Assembly (NCBI GenBank): GCA_024636425.1
Contig: JAGXHB010000270.1
Location: 1 to 7,902 of the forward strand
Source of the DNA: Roseobacter sp.
Lineage (GTDB): Bacteria; Pseudomonadota; Alphaproteobacteria; Rhodobacterales; Rhodobacteraceae
Direction of reading: 5' to 3'
Length of the DNA: 7,902 nucleotides
Shown here one piece after another: positions 1 to 6,362 of this stretch. The notes beneath the pieces were generated by a model. It saw nothing but the letters and a program-made list of their open reading frames with translations. It had not been told where the DNA came from and did not search any database. A program made the position numbers and the translations under genes. Each line of letters opens with the position of its first letter. The stretch's first letter is position 1.

Positions 1-1
1 A

Positions 2-133
2 GCGATCGAGCAGTTGATCGCGCCCTTGGATATGGAGAACACCATTCCGATGGACGCCCGCGCCTACAAGTTCGACATGGTGCTGCGCGGACGCAGATCG
101 ACCCATTTCGAAAACCGCAAGGAGGGGAACTGA
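2..133 (+). CDS. pcaH: Protocatechuate 3,4-dioxygenase beta subunit, 3' end only
   Basis: Only the last 43 codons and the TGA stop are in the window. The translated tail includes IPMDARAYKFDMVLRGRRS, which matches the characteristic C-terminus of PcaH, the catalytic subunit that carries the non-heme Fe(III) of protocatechuate 3,4-dioxygenase. The iron-binding Tyr and His residues of the family lie in the missing upstream part, so catalytic integrity cannot be judged. The stop codon overlaps the next start (TGATG at 131-135), the tight coupling expected for two subunits made in equal amounts. The identity rests on the tail plus the adjacent pcaG. Confidence 0.88.
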   Translation, partial: AIEQLIAPLDMENTIPMDARAYKFDMVLRGRRSTHFENRKEGN

Positions 134-738
134 TGCAACCGCTGAACCACCTGAAGGAAAGCCCGTCGCAGACCGCGGGGCCCTATGTCCATATCGGTTG
201 CGTCCCGAACTTTTGCGACATCACCGGCGTTTTCCCGCATGATCTGGGCGATACGATGGTCAATGCCGACACCAAGGGCGACCGGATCACGATCAGGGGC
301 ACGGTCTTTGACGGCACCGGCACGCCCCTGAAAGACGCGATGGTCGAGATCTGGCAGGCCGATGAAGATGGCATCTATCCCGGCAATGATCCCCGCGGGC
401 CGGCTGATCCGAACTTTACCGGCTGGGGCCGCAAGGCGGGCGATTACGAGACCGGAGAATGGGTTTTCGACACGATCCGCCCCGGTGCGGTACCCTTCCC
501 CGATGGCCGGATGATGGCACCGCATATCAACTTCTGGATCGTGGCGCGGGGGATTAATATCGGCTTGAACACCCGCATGTATTTCCCCGATGCTGACAAC
601 AGCGCCGATCCGCTGCTGGTCCGGCTTGAGCATCAGAACCGCGTCCCGACCCTGATCGCGGCGCAAGAGGCCGACGGCGTCTATCGGTTCGATATTTACC
701 TTCAGGGAGAGAAAGAAACGGTGTTCCTAGATGTCTGA
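133..738 (+). CDS. pcaG: Protocatechuate 3,4-dioxygenase alpha subunit
   Basis: This 201-residue protein is the alpha subunit of the enzyme that cleaves protocatechuate between its two hydroxyls to 3-carboxy-cis,cis-muconate, the entry step of the beta-ketoadipate pathway in the cytoplasm. Visible family features are SPSQTAGPYVHIG (residues 10-22), the intradiol dioxygenase signature VEIWQADEDGIY (71-82) and APHINFWIVARGI (129-141) followed by NTRMYFPD. The length is normal for PcaG. In this family the iron ligands are in PcaH, and PcaG contributes to the active-site pocket and the alpha-beta assembly. The start is set by the TGATG overlap with pcaH and by GGAGGGG a few bases upstream. The 3' end overlaps the next gene by 8 bases, so the three genes are co-transcribed. 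Nothing suggests damage. Confidence 0.95.
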   Translation: MQPLNHLKESPSQTAGPYVHIGCVPNFCDITGVFPHDLGDTMVNADTKGDRITIRGTVFDGTGTPLKDAMVEIWQADEDGIYPGNDPRGPADPNFTGWGRKAGDYETGEWVFDTIRPGAVPFPDGRMMAPHINFWIVARGINIGLNTRMYFPDADNSADPLLVRLEHQNRVPTLIAAQEADGVYRFDIYLQGEKETVFLDV

Positions 739-1567
739 TCCTTGTATCCTTTGCGTTGCCATCACCGGCAGCGTTCCCACCAAAGCCGCCAACCCTGCCG
801 TGCCGATTTCGATCACCGAACAGATCGAAAGCTCGCACGAAGCGTTCGAGGCCGGTGCCAGCATCTGTCACGCGCATGTGCGCAATGACGATGAAACGCC
901 CTCCTCAGACCCCGACAAGTTTGCGGCCCTTAAAGAGGGCCTTGAGAAGCACTGCCCCGGTATGATCATCCAGTTCTCGACCGGTGGTCGGTCCGGTGCC
1001 GGCAAGGCGCGTGGCGGGATGCTGTCGCTGCGCCCCGACATGGCGTCGCTGTCGGTGGGGTCGAACAACTTTCCGACCCGCGTCTATGAGAATCCGCCGG
1101 ATCTGGTCGATTGGCTTGCCTCGGAAATGCGCGATCACGAGATCATGCCGGAGGTTGAGGCCTTCGATCTGAGCCATATCCTGCAAGCGATCCAGCACCA
1201 CAAGGACGGCAAGCTTTTCGGGCGGCTGTATGTGCAGTTCGTGATGGGGGTGAAGAACGCGATGCCCGCAGACAAGGTGGTGTTCGATTTCTATGTCGAA
1301 CAGCTCAAGGCCCGCGCGCCGCACGCCGCGTGGTGTGCCGCAGGCATCGGCCCGAACCAGATCGTCGTGAATGAATGGGCGATTGCGGCGGGGGGCCATA
1401 CCCGTGCAGGGCTGGAAGATAACGTGCGCCTTGACCGCAACACGCTGGCCCCGTCGAATGCGGCGCTGATCAAGCGTGCAGCGGATCTGTGCGAGAAATA
1501 CGAACGCCCCGTCGCCACATGGCAACAGGCGCGCGAGATCCTTGGCCTGCGGTCCGTGACCGTCTGA
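731..1567 (+). CDS. Beta-keto acid cleavage enzyme (BKACE/DUF849), probably acting on beta-ketoadipate
   Basis: This 278-residue TIM-barrel protein belongs to the family founded by Kce, the 3-keto-5-aminohexanoate cleavage enzyme. These enzymes use Zn2+ to condense a beta-keto acid with acetyl-CoA and release acetoacetate plus a new acyl-CoA. Family features are visible: ITGSVPTKAANPAVP (11-25), the zinc-binding CHAHVR (His47, His49), QFSTGGRSG (81-89) with Ser83, E141/E143, and GGHTRAGLEDNVRL (221-234) with Arg225, the third zinc ligand Glu229 and Asp230. All core residues are present. The Glu that in Kce binds the substrate amino group aligns with Val15, which argues against an amino substrate. 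The gene overlaps pcaG by 8 bases and ends the operon. With beta-ketoadipate the products would be acetoacetate and succinyl-CoA, replacing the PcaIJ/PcaF steps. Family membership is firm; the substrate is inferred from context. Confidence 0.9.
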   Translation: MSDPCILCVAITGSVPTKAANPAVPISITEQIESSHEAFEAGASICHAHVRNDDETPSSDPDKFAALKEGLEKHCPGMIIQFSTGGRSGAGKARGGMLSLRPDMASLSVGSNNFPTRVYENPPDLVDWLASEMRDHEIMPEVEAFDLSHILQAIQHHKDGKLFGRLYVQFVMGVKNAMPADKVVFDFYVEQLKARAPHAAWCAAGIGPNQIVVNEWAIAAGGHTRAGLEDNVRLDRNTLAPSNAALIKRAADLCEKYERPVATWQQAREILGLRSVTV

Positions 1568-1572
1568 TAGAC

Positions 1573-1608
1573 CCTGCCCGCTTGCGTCAGTTCAGACGCA
1601 CGGGCAGG
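1573..1608. terminator. Candidate bidirectional terminator between convergent genes
   Basis: Arms CCTGCCCG + TGCGTC (1573-1580 and 1583-1588) pair perfectly with GACGCA + CGGGCAGG (1595-1608), leaving a two-base CT bulge and a six-base loop AGTTCA. The hairpin begins 6 bases after the BKACE stop and overlaps the last codons and stop of the convergent P450 gene, so it could end transcription from both sides. No clear T-run follows on either strand, so it is not a textbook intrinsic terminator. Confidence 0.55.
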
Positions 1609-2762
1609 TTCAACGGTCCCCGAAAGCCGAAGCCGGACCAGATGACGCTGGCAGGATCGACCAGTTCCATGTTCGGAGAACGCTCGAAGATCATCGGCAG
1701 CATGATCTTGCCCACCGTGTGTCGCGAGATATGCGTGCCCATGCAGTGATGCGGCCCGCTGCCAAAGGACTGATGTGGTGCGGATTTGCGGAAGACGTTG
1801 TAAAGATGCCCGTCCTCGAAAACGTCCTCGTCGTGGTTGGCGGAGGCCTGCACCGTCATCACCACATCGCCCTTGGGAATGGTCAGACCCCGGATTTCAG
1901 TGTCCTCCGTCGCCCTGCGCGAGCTGACCTGAATGGGGGCGACCCACCGCACGCCTTCCTCGAACGCGGCGCTCCAGTTGGCGGTCGCCTTGACCTCCTC
2001 CAGCTGGTCGGGGTTGGTCAGCAGCCCGTACAGGATCGTCAGCAGGGCATCGCGGGGCTCGTTGATACCGCCGCCAATGGCAATCTTGATGTTCGATATG
2101 ATCTGGCTCATCTCGATCGGGTCATCGGCATTGACCATGACCGACAGCGCCGACTGGTCGGGGTTCGCCTTCAGGATCGGCACCCTGCGGGCCATTTCAG
2201 CGTTCATCGCAACATTCGCCTTGGCGACACGCGCGAAAGGTTCATCCGCCCAGCCAAAGTTGCCCGCCCCGTCAATCAGCGCCTGCGACCAATGCTGCAT
2301 GTCCGCATCGGACGCGTCGGGCAAGCCCAGAATCTCGGCCAGAATACGCGCCGCGAGCGGCCCGGCGAGCATGGGAAACAGATCAATCACCTCGTCCCGT
2401 GGCAGGCGGTCGAGATAGGCGCTGGCGTGCTTTTCATAGGACGGTGCCCAGATCGACTTGATATTGCGCGCGGAAAACGTAGGCATCATCGCGGTACGTT
2501 CACGCATATGCGCGTCACCATCCTTGCGCATCAGGGTGTGCGCCTCGAATGCTTTTTCCATCGGGGTGCCGGGATCGTTCGAGCTGAAAAGGGCCGGATT
2601 GTCCTTGACCGCGCGGGTATCCACCGCTTTGGTCAGCAAGGTGCGGCCCACCGATTTCACCCGCAGCACAGGGCTTTGCGCGCGCAGGCGGGCATAGATC
2701 GGATAGGGATCGCGGGTCAGATCAGCGATGCTGATCGTCTCGTCCATAGGCGCTAGCGGCAT
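1587..2762 (-). CDS. Cytochrome P450 resembling the aromatic O-demethylase GcoA
   Basis: This 391-residue soluble bacterial P450 has no membrane anchor. It shows the heme loop FGSGPHHCMG with the thiolate ligand Cys340, the ExxR motif Glu269-Arg272 (FEEGVRW), and an I-helix segment IAIGGGINEPRD around residues 228-238. In that segment Asn234-Glu235-Pro236 replaces the usual acid-Thr pair. The N-terminus (LTRDPYPIYARLRAQSP), the PDQLEEV segment, SANHD and the C-terminus (GFGFRGPLNLPV) resemble GcoA, the CYP255A O-demethylase of guaiacol-type compounds, as I recall that sequence. GcoA works with a separate FAD/2Fe-2S reductase, and none is encoded here. The start was chosen at 2762 because GGGAGGGG lies four bases upstream; the open frame runs further upstream, but that part has no P450 character. 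It is convergent with the pca operon, fitting demethylation of methoxylated aromatics that feed protocatechuate. P450 identity is certain; the substrate is inferred. Confidence 0.93.
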   Translation of the reverse strand: MPLAPMDETISIADLTRDPYPIYARLRAQSPVLRVKSVGRTLLTKAVDTRAVKDNPALFSSNDPGTPMEKAFEAHTLMRKDGDAHMRERTAMMPTFSARNIKSIWAPSYEKHASAYLDRLPRDEVIDLFPMLAGPLAARILAEILGLPDASDADMQHWSQALIDGAGNFGWADEPFARVAKANVAMNAEMARRVPILKANPDQSALSVMVNADDPIEMSQIISNIKIAIGGGINEPRDALLTILYGLLTNPDQLEEVKATANWSAAFEEGVRWVAPIQVSSRRATEDTEIRGLTIPKGDVVMTVQASANHDEDVFEDGHLYNVFRKSAPHQSFGSGPHHCMGTHISRHTVGKIMLPMIFERSPNMELVDPASVIWSGFGFRGPLNLPVRLN

Positions 2763-2766
2763 GTGT

Positions 2767-2774
2767 CCCCTCCC
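2767..2774 (-). promoter_or_regulatory. Strong ribosome binding site deciding the P450 start
   Basis: Read on the minus strand, GGGAGGGG is followed by ACAC and the ATG at 2762. This purine run fixes the start. It sits better than the site for the in-frame ATG 15 bases downstream (2747), and it excludes the longer open frame reaching to 2960. Confidence 0.7.
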
Positions 2775-2795
2775 AAGGTCATGAGCACGCAGAAG

Positions 2796-2812
2796 TGTTC
2801 GACTACCGAACA
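2796..2812 (-). promoter_or_regulatory. Palindromic operator resembling PcaR/PcaU (IclR-family) sites
   Basis: A perfect inverted repeat TGTTCG-N5-CGAACA lies 33 bases upstream of the P450 start. Its core on the minus strand, GTTCGGTAGTCGAAC, matches 12 of 15 positions of the PcaR site I recall from Pseudomonas putida (GTTCGATAATCGCAC), including the GTTCG, TA and TCG blocks. PcaR, PcaU and PobR are IclR-family regulators of protocatechuate and 4-hydroxybenzoate genes. The position suggests direct control of P450 transcription. The symmetry is seen directly; the regulator assignment is inference. Confidence 0.55.
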
Positions 2813-2838
2813 TTAGGGCGCGGATCGGCCAAGCGCAA
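2810..2838 (-). promoter_or_regulatory. Possible P450 promoter overlapping the operator
   Basis: On the minus strand, TTGCGC (2838-2833) and TAATGT (2815-2810) are separated by 17 bases. Both hexamers match the sigma-70 consensus only partly. The -10 element would overlap the palindromic operator, which would allow simple repression or close-contact activation. This is a weak prediction from spacing and position. Confidence 0.3.
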
Positions 2839-2919
2839 TCGGTCTTGACCATAGCATTGAACCAAAGGTGCCCCAAATTTGACACGGCCACCCCCGACAA
2901 CCCCCGCACCCGTCCACGC

Positions 2920-2948
2920 TTGAGTTCGCACCGCGTTTCTTTTAGCCT
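2920..2948 (+). promoter_or_regulatory. Possible promoter for the glycosyltransferase gene
   Basis: TTGAGT (2920-2925) and TAGCCT (2943-2948) are 17 bases apart in the divergent spacer between the P450 and glycosyltransferase genes (2763-3062). The -10 match is poor. I saw no other convincing hexamer pair on the plus strand in this spacer, and no other gene in it. Confidence 0.25.
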
Positions 2949-3062
2949 TTCTTTCAACAAGCCCCACGATCAGAACGGGGTCGCGATCCGAGGTTGCAAA
3001 ATGTATCGACGCATGTCCGGAAACCCTTTTCGTTCGCTTTCGCACGGCGCGGGGACGCGCTG

Positions 3063-5309
3063 ATGGGCCAGATCCACCTCCGACAGCTTAACGGACAGAG
3101 GGCCGGACCTGTCTGTCTGCTGGATGCGGTCATCGCAGGGTCGGACGCACAGCGCACGCTCACGCTGTACTTTGACGAAGGTATCAGCGCCAAGCACGTC
3201 GTCCCGCCGCCCCACGCCACCCTGACCGTCGAGAAAAGCATCGCGGACCGCGCGATCCTGACCTACGCGTTGAACGGCGATGCGCCCTTGGTCTTCACCG
3301 TGGCGGGCCAAACCCTGACGGTCGATCCGAACGCGGCCGAGCTTGATCTTTTCGACGGGATGAATTGCTTTGCCTCCGTGCGCAATGGCGAGACGGCAGC
3401 GACGGTGCTGGACTGGCTGGCCTACCACATCGACCGCGAAGAGCTGGAAGGCGTGCTGCTGCTGGACCGCGCGAAACCAGGCGAAAACGCAGATTTCCTG
3501 CGCGAACTTGAAGACGGGCTCGATGCGCGCGATCTGACCTGCGAGATCGTCGTATTGACCAGCCCCCTGCCCCTCGGTCTGCCCGACCAACCACCCGAAG
3601 CGCATCCTTTCAGCGTTCCGGGTGCCCCCGGCAAGGACCGCATGAAGGTGCCAGCCGCTGATCCGTGGCGCGCACCGCTTGGCGCGCTTGGCATCTACGA
3701 AGTCATGCGCGAGCGTTTCTTGCACAAGGCCCGTGCCGTCGCCAATATCGACGTTTACGACCTGCTGGTGCGCGGCGACAGGACGGTGTTCGACACCGCA
3801 GTCGGCGCGCAAGGCGGCGTGGTCATGCTGCTGGCGCAGTTCTGCTATCCGTGGCGTGTGCGCAACGGCGAGCCTGTGCGCTTTGCCGATCACATCTGCA
3901 TCCAGTTCGACAGCGGCAAAAGCCGAAAACGCTGGTGTGTAGCCCCCGCATTGGCCCCTGACAGCGCGGTCTGGCGTCTGATCCGGCTGGGCAATGCCGA
4001 CCCGGACCCCGACATCACGGTGCCATTCTATCGCCATATGTCGCTGCGCCATCCGACCCGCGCGGTGTCCAAGATCGTGCCCAAGACATCGCTGATGGAA
4101 CACGCACCCCTGATTGAGCAGGCCAGATCGGTGTTCGACCACGACCCCGTGCGCATGCCTGAAGCCAAGCTCGACAAGGTCGCAAAGGGGCGGGGCCTCT
4201 GCGCGATTGTAACCACGATGAAGAACGAAGGGCCGTTCATTCTGGAATGGCTGGCCTATCACCGCGCCATCGGCTTCGACAACATTCTGGTCTATACCAA
4301 CGACTGCACCGACGGCACCGACACGATGCTGGATCTGTTGCAGGCCAAGGGCTATGTTCAGCACCGGGACAACAAGTTCCGCGAGATGGATCTGAAGCCG
4401 CAGCATGCCGCCCTGCAATCGGCTGAGGCCGAAGACATGATCACCGGCGCAAAATGGGTCACCTGCATCGATGTGGACGAATATGTGAACATCAAGGTGG
4501 GCGACGGCACGCTTGATGCGTTGTTCGCCGCCGTGCCCGATGCGAACATGATCTCGATGACGTGGCGGCTGTTCGGCAACGGGCATTTGCATGAATATAC
4601 TGACGCCCCCATCACCGAACAGTTCAAACTCTGCGCGCCGGAGCTTGCCCGCAAACCGCATCAGGCGTGGGGGTTCAAGACACTGTTCCAGACCATCGGT
4701 CTCTTCAAGAAGCTGGGTGTTCACCGGCCCAAGGGGCTGAACCAGCAACTGTGGGAAAAGATCAACTGGGTGAACGGCTCGGGCCAGCCGCTGCCCCCCG
4801 AGATGTACCGCAACGGATGGCGGTCGACGACTGACACCTATGGCTACGATCTGGTCCAGTTGAACCATTATGCCGTGCGCTCTGCCGAAAGCTTTCTGGT
4901 CAAAAGGGACCGGGGCCGCGTGAATCACGTCGACCGGGATCAGGGGCTCGCCTATTGGTTCCGCATGAACAACAATGCCGAAGAAGAGCTTTCGATCCAG
5001 CGCCGTTTGCCTCGGATGAAAGAAGAAATCGCCAAGCTGATGGCAGACCCCGAGATTGCCGCCGCGCATGAATATTCCGTTGCGTGTCACCGGGCAAAGA
5101 TCTCCGAACTGCGCGCGACCGAAAACTATTCCAAATTCTACGCCGAACTGACCAGCCCCCGCATGGAAAAGCTGTCGACGCTGCACACCCATTTTGGAGC
5201 CAATGTCTTTTTGCAGGGGCCGGGCACCGTCCCCGACGAGGTGGTCGCAAAAAAGCAAGGCGACGATTGGTTCTTTACCGTCGAGAGAGAGGCAACAACG
5301 CAGCACTAA
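3063..5309 (+). CDS. Large glycosyltransferase with one GT2-type domain and an apparent degenerate copy
   Basis: This protein of 748 residues has a C-terminal module (about 378-600) with the hallmarks of the GT2-like Glyco_tranf_2_4 group: CAIVTTMKNEGPFILEWLAYH (from residue 380), VYTNDCTDGT and the DxD-type metal/nucleotide-sugar motif CIDVDEYVNI (Asp470, Asp472). MISMTWRLFGNG follows. The first half (about 100-300) looks like a second copy: CFASVRNGE...WLAYH (Trp118), then NIDVYDLL (Asp230) where DxD has become DVY, then VVMLLAQFCYPW. That half is probably catalytically dead and structural or glycan-binding. No signal peptide or membrane span is evident, so a cytoplasmic transferase acting on a surface or secreted glycan is likely. 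Donor and acceptor are unknown. The start at 3063 follows GGGGA by seven bases; a TTG at 2994 would add 23 residues but has no usable ribosome site. It precedes an alpha/beta-hydrolase-like gene by 123 bases. Confidence 0.85.
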   Translation: MGQIHLRQLNGQRAGPVCLLDAVIAGSDAQRTLTLYFDEGISAKHVVPPPHATLTVEKSIADRAILTYALNGDAPLVFTVAGQTLTVDPNAAELDLFDGMNCFASVRNGETAATVLDWLAYHIDREELEGVLLLDRAKPGENADFLRELEDGLDARDLTCEIVVLTSPLPLGLPDQPPEAHPFSVPGAPGKDRMKVPAADPWRAPLGALGIYEVMRERFLHKARAVANIDVYDLLVRGDRTVFDTAVGAQGGVVMLLAQFCYPWRVRNGEPVRFADHICIQFDSGKSRKRWCVAPALAPDSAVWRLIRLGNADPDPDITVPFYRHMSLRHPTRAVSKIVPKTSLMEHAPLIEQARSVFDHDPVRMPEAKLDKVAKGRGLCAIVTTMKNEGPFILEWLAYHRAIGFDNILVYTNDCTDGTDTMLDLLQAKGYVQHRDNKFREMDLKPQHAALQSAEAEDMITGAKWVTCIDVDEYVNIKVGDGTLDALFAAVPDANMISMTWRLFGNGHLHEYTDAPITEQFKLCAPELARKPHQAWGFKTLFQTIGLFKKLGVHRPKGLNQQLWEKINWVNGSGQPLPPEMYRNGWRSTTDTYGYDLVQLNHYAVRSAESFLVKRDRGRVNHVDRDQGLAYWFRMNNNAEEELSIQRRLPRMKEEIAKLMADPEIAAAHEYSVACHRAKISELRATENYSKFYAELTSPRMEKLSTLHTHFGANVFLQGPGTVPDEVVAKKQGDDWFFTVEREATTQH

Positions 5310-5338
5310 CGCGGCAGCCCGCCCCACGAAAGAGAGTT

Positions 5339-5366
5339 TTGCGCAAAGCGTTGTTTCCGTTATAGG
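5339..5366 (+). promoter_or_regulatory. Possible promoter for the hydrolase-like gene
   Basis: In the 123-base gap after the glycosyltransferase, TTGCGC (5339-5344) and TATAGG (5361-5366) are 16 bases apart. An imperfect inverted repeat, TTGTTTCC-GTTATA-GGAACAA (5351-5371), covers the -10 region and could be an operator or a small hairpin. This suggests the hydrolase-like gene may have its own start of transcription besides read-through. The elements are weak. Confidence 0.3.
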
Positions 5367-5432
5367 AACAATAGCCGATCAGCCGCCGGACAAAGACGCA
5401 GATCATAAAACGACCAAGGATTACGATCCAGA

Positions 5433-6362
5433 ATGGCAAAGTCTGAAGAACAAAAGCAAATGCTCCGGGACACCTGGCGCAACACGCTGGCCGAGCAGGC
5501 GGAAAAGGACGGCTTTTTCCAGGAGATCGGCCCACTGCACAAGGCGATCTTTATCCCTGAAAAAGGCCCTTTGGGCAAAACGCTTGTCGTGGCCTTCGAC
5601 AATCTTGATGATGTGCGGCAGGATCCCAACCGGATGCCGTGGGCGATAGATTTCATCAATTCGCAAGGCTGGTCTTCGCTCGGATTCATGGCCCACGGTC
5701 CGACCTGGTACCGCGACGAGGATGTGTTCGATTTCTTCGACAAGCTCAGGAAAGACAAGTTCTTCGATCAGTTCGACAGGGTTGCGTTCTATGGAACGTC
5801 AATGGGAGGCTATGCCGCCTGCGCGTTTTCAGCGGCCTGCCCCGGCGCCACGGTGATCGCGGTCAACCCACAGGCGACGATGGACCGCGACCGAGCGGGC
5901 TGGGATCATCGGTATCGCAAATCGTGGCGGCACAATTACTACAGCCGCTATGGCTATGCACCCGAGATGGTCAAGGCAGCGGAACGGGCGTGGATTTTTT
6001 ACGATGCGCGTATGCCGCAGGTCGCAATGCATGCGACCCTGTTTCAAATCCCCAACATCATTCACATGGGCTGCCCGTTCATGGGCCACGGCATGCTGAA
6101 TGTATGGCGGGACATGGGCGTTCTGAAACCCATCGTTTCCGGCTGTATCAACGGCACGGTCACGCCACGGGACGTCCACCAGATGCTGCGCAAGCGGCAC
6201 GACTCCAAAACCTATCAGAAGACCGTGCTGCGGCATCTGGAATCCGAAGAAAAACACGCGCTGCTGATCCGGTTCTGCAAGATCATCCGAGCCAAGCGTC
6301 GCGCGCCGCATTTCAAGGATGCGCTGGAAAATTCACTCAAGGCGCTGGGAAGAACAGCGTGA
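5433..6362 (+). CDS. Alpha/beta-hydrolase-like protein of unknown substrate
   Basis: This 309-residue protein has a central hydrolase-like core. KTLVVAFDNLDD (about 49-60) is an early strand, and RVAFYGTSMGGYAACAF has a Gly-Thr-Ser-Met-Gly nucleophile elbow at Ser123, followed by VIAVNPQATMD. His219, in CPFMGHGML, is a candidate for the catalytic base; the acid residue could be among the Asp residues after VNPQ but is not certain. There is no signal peptide or membrane segment. The C-terminal 60 residues are basic and helical. The start has AAGGA 12 bases upstream, a slightly long spacing. Its position behind a large glycosyltransferase suggests a role in processing or acylating/deacylating a glycan, but that is context only; I do not recognise a characterised relative. 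Its stop overlaps a GTG-started frame that an IS element interrupts. Confidence 0.8.
   Translation: MAKSEEQKQMLRDTWRNTLAEQAEKDGFFQEIGPLHKAIFIPEKGPLGKTLVVAFDNLDDVRQDPNRMPWAIDFINSQGWSSLGFMAHGPTWYRDEDVFDFFDKLRKDKFFDQFDRVAFYGTSMGGYAACAFSAACPGATVIAVNPQATMDRDRAGWDHRYRKSWRHNYYSRYGYAPEMVKAAERAWIFYDARMPQVAMHATLFQIPNIIHMGCPFMGHGMLNVWRDMGVLKPIVSGCINGTVTPRDVHQMLRKRHDSKTYQKTVLRHLESEEKHALLIRFCKIIRAKRRAPHFKDALENSLKALGRTA

Noticed and set aside
1719..2756. A plus-strand open frame of 345 codons opposite the P450
   Set aside because: The translation is low-complexity, rich in Arg, His and Gly, and has no domain. The minus-strand P450 explains the region.
2763..2960. An upstream extension of the P450 frame to an ATG at 2960
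   Set aside because: The added 66 residues show no P450 character, the region contains the palindromic operator, and a strong ribosome site directly precedes the ATG at 2762.
2994..3062. A TTG start at 2994 for the glycosyltransferase
   Set aside because: The only purine run (GAGG) directly touches the TTG, with no usable spacing, and the extra 23 residues look unlike the start of the protein. The ATG at 3063 is preferred.
2970..5327. A long open frame of 785 codons on the minus strand
   Set aside because: It is the antisense shadow of the glycosyltransferase gene. Its product is His/Gln/Arg-rich with no recognisable domain, as expected in high-GC DNA, while the plus-strand frame has clear family motifs.
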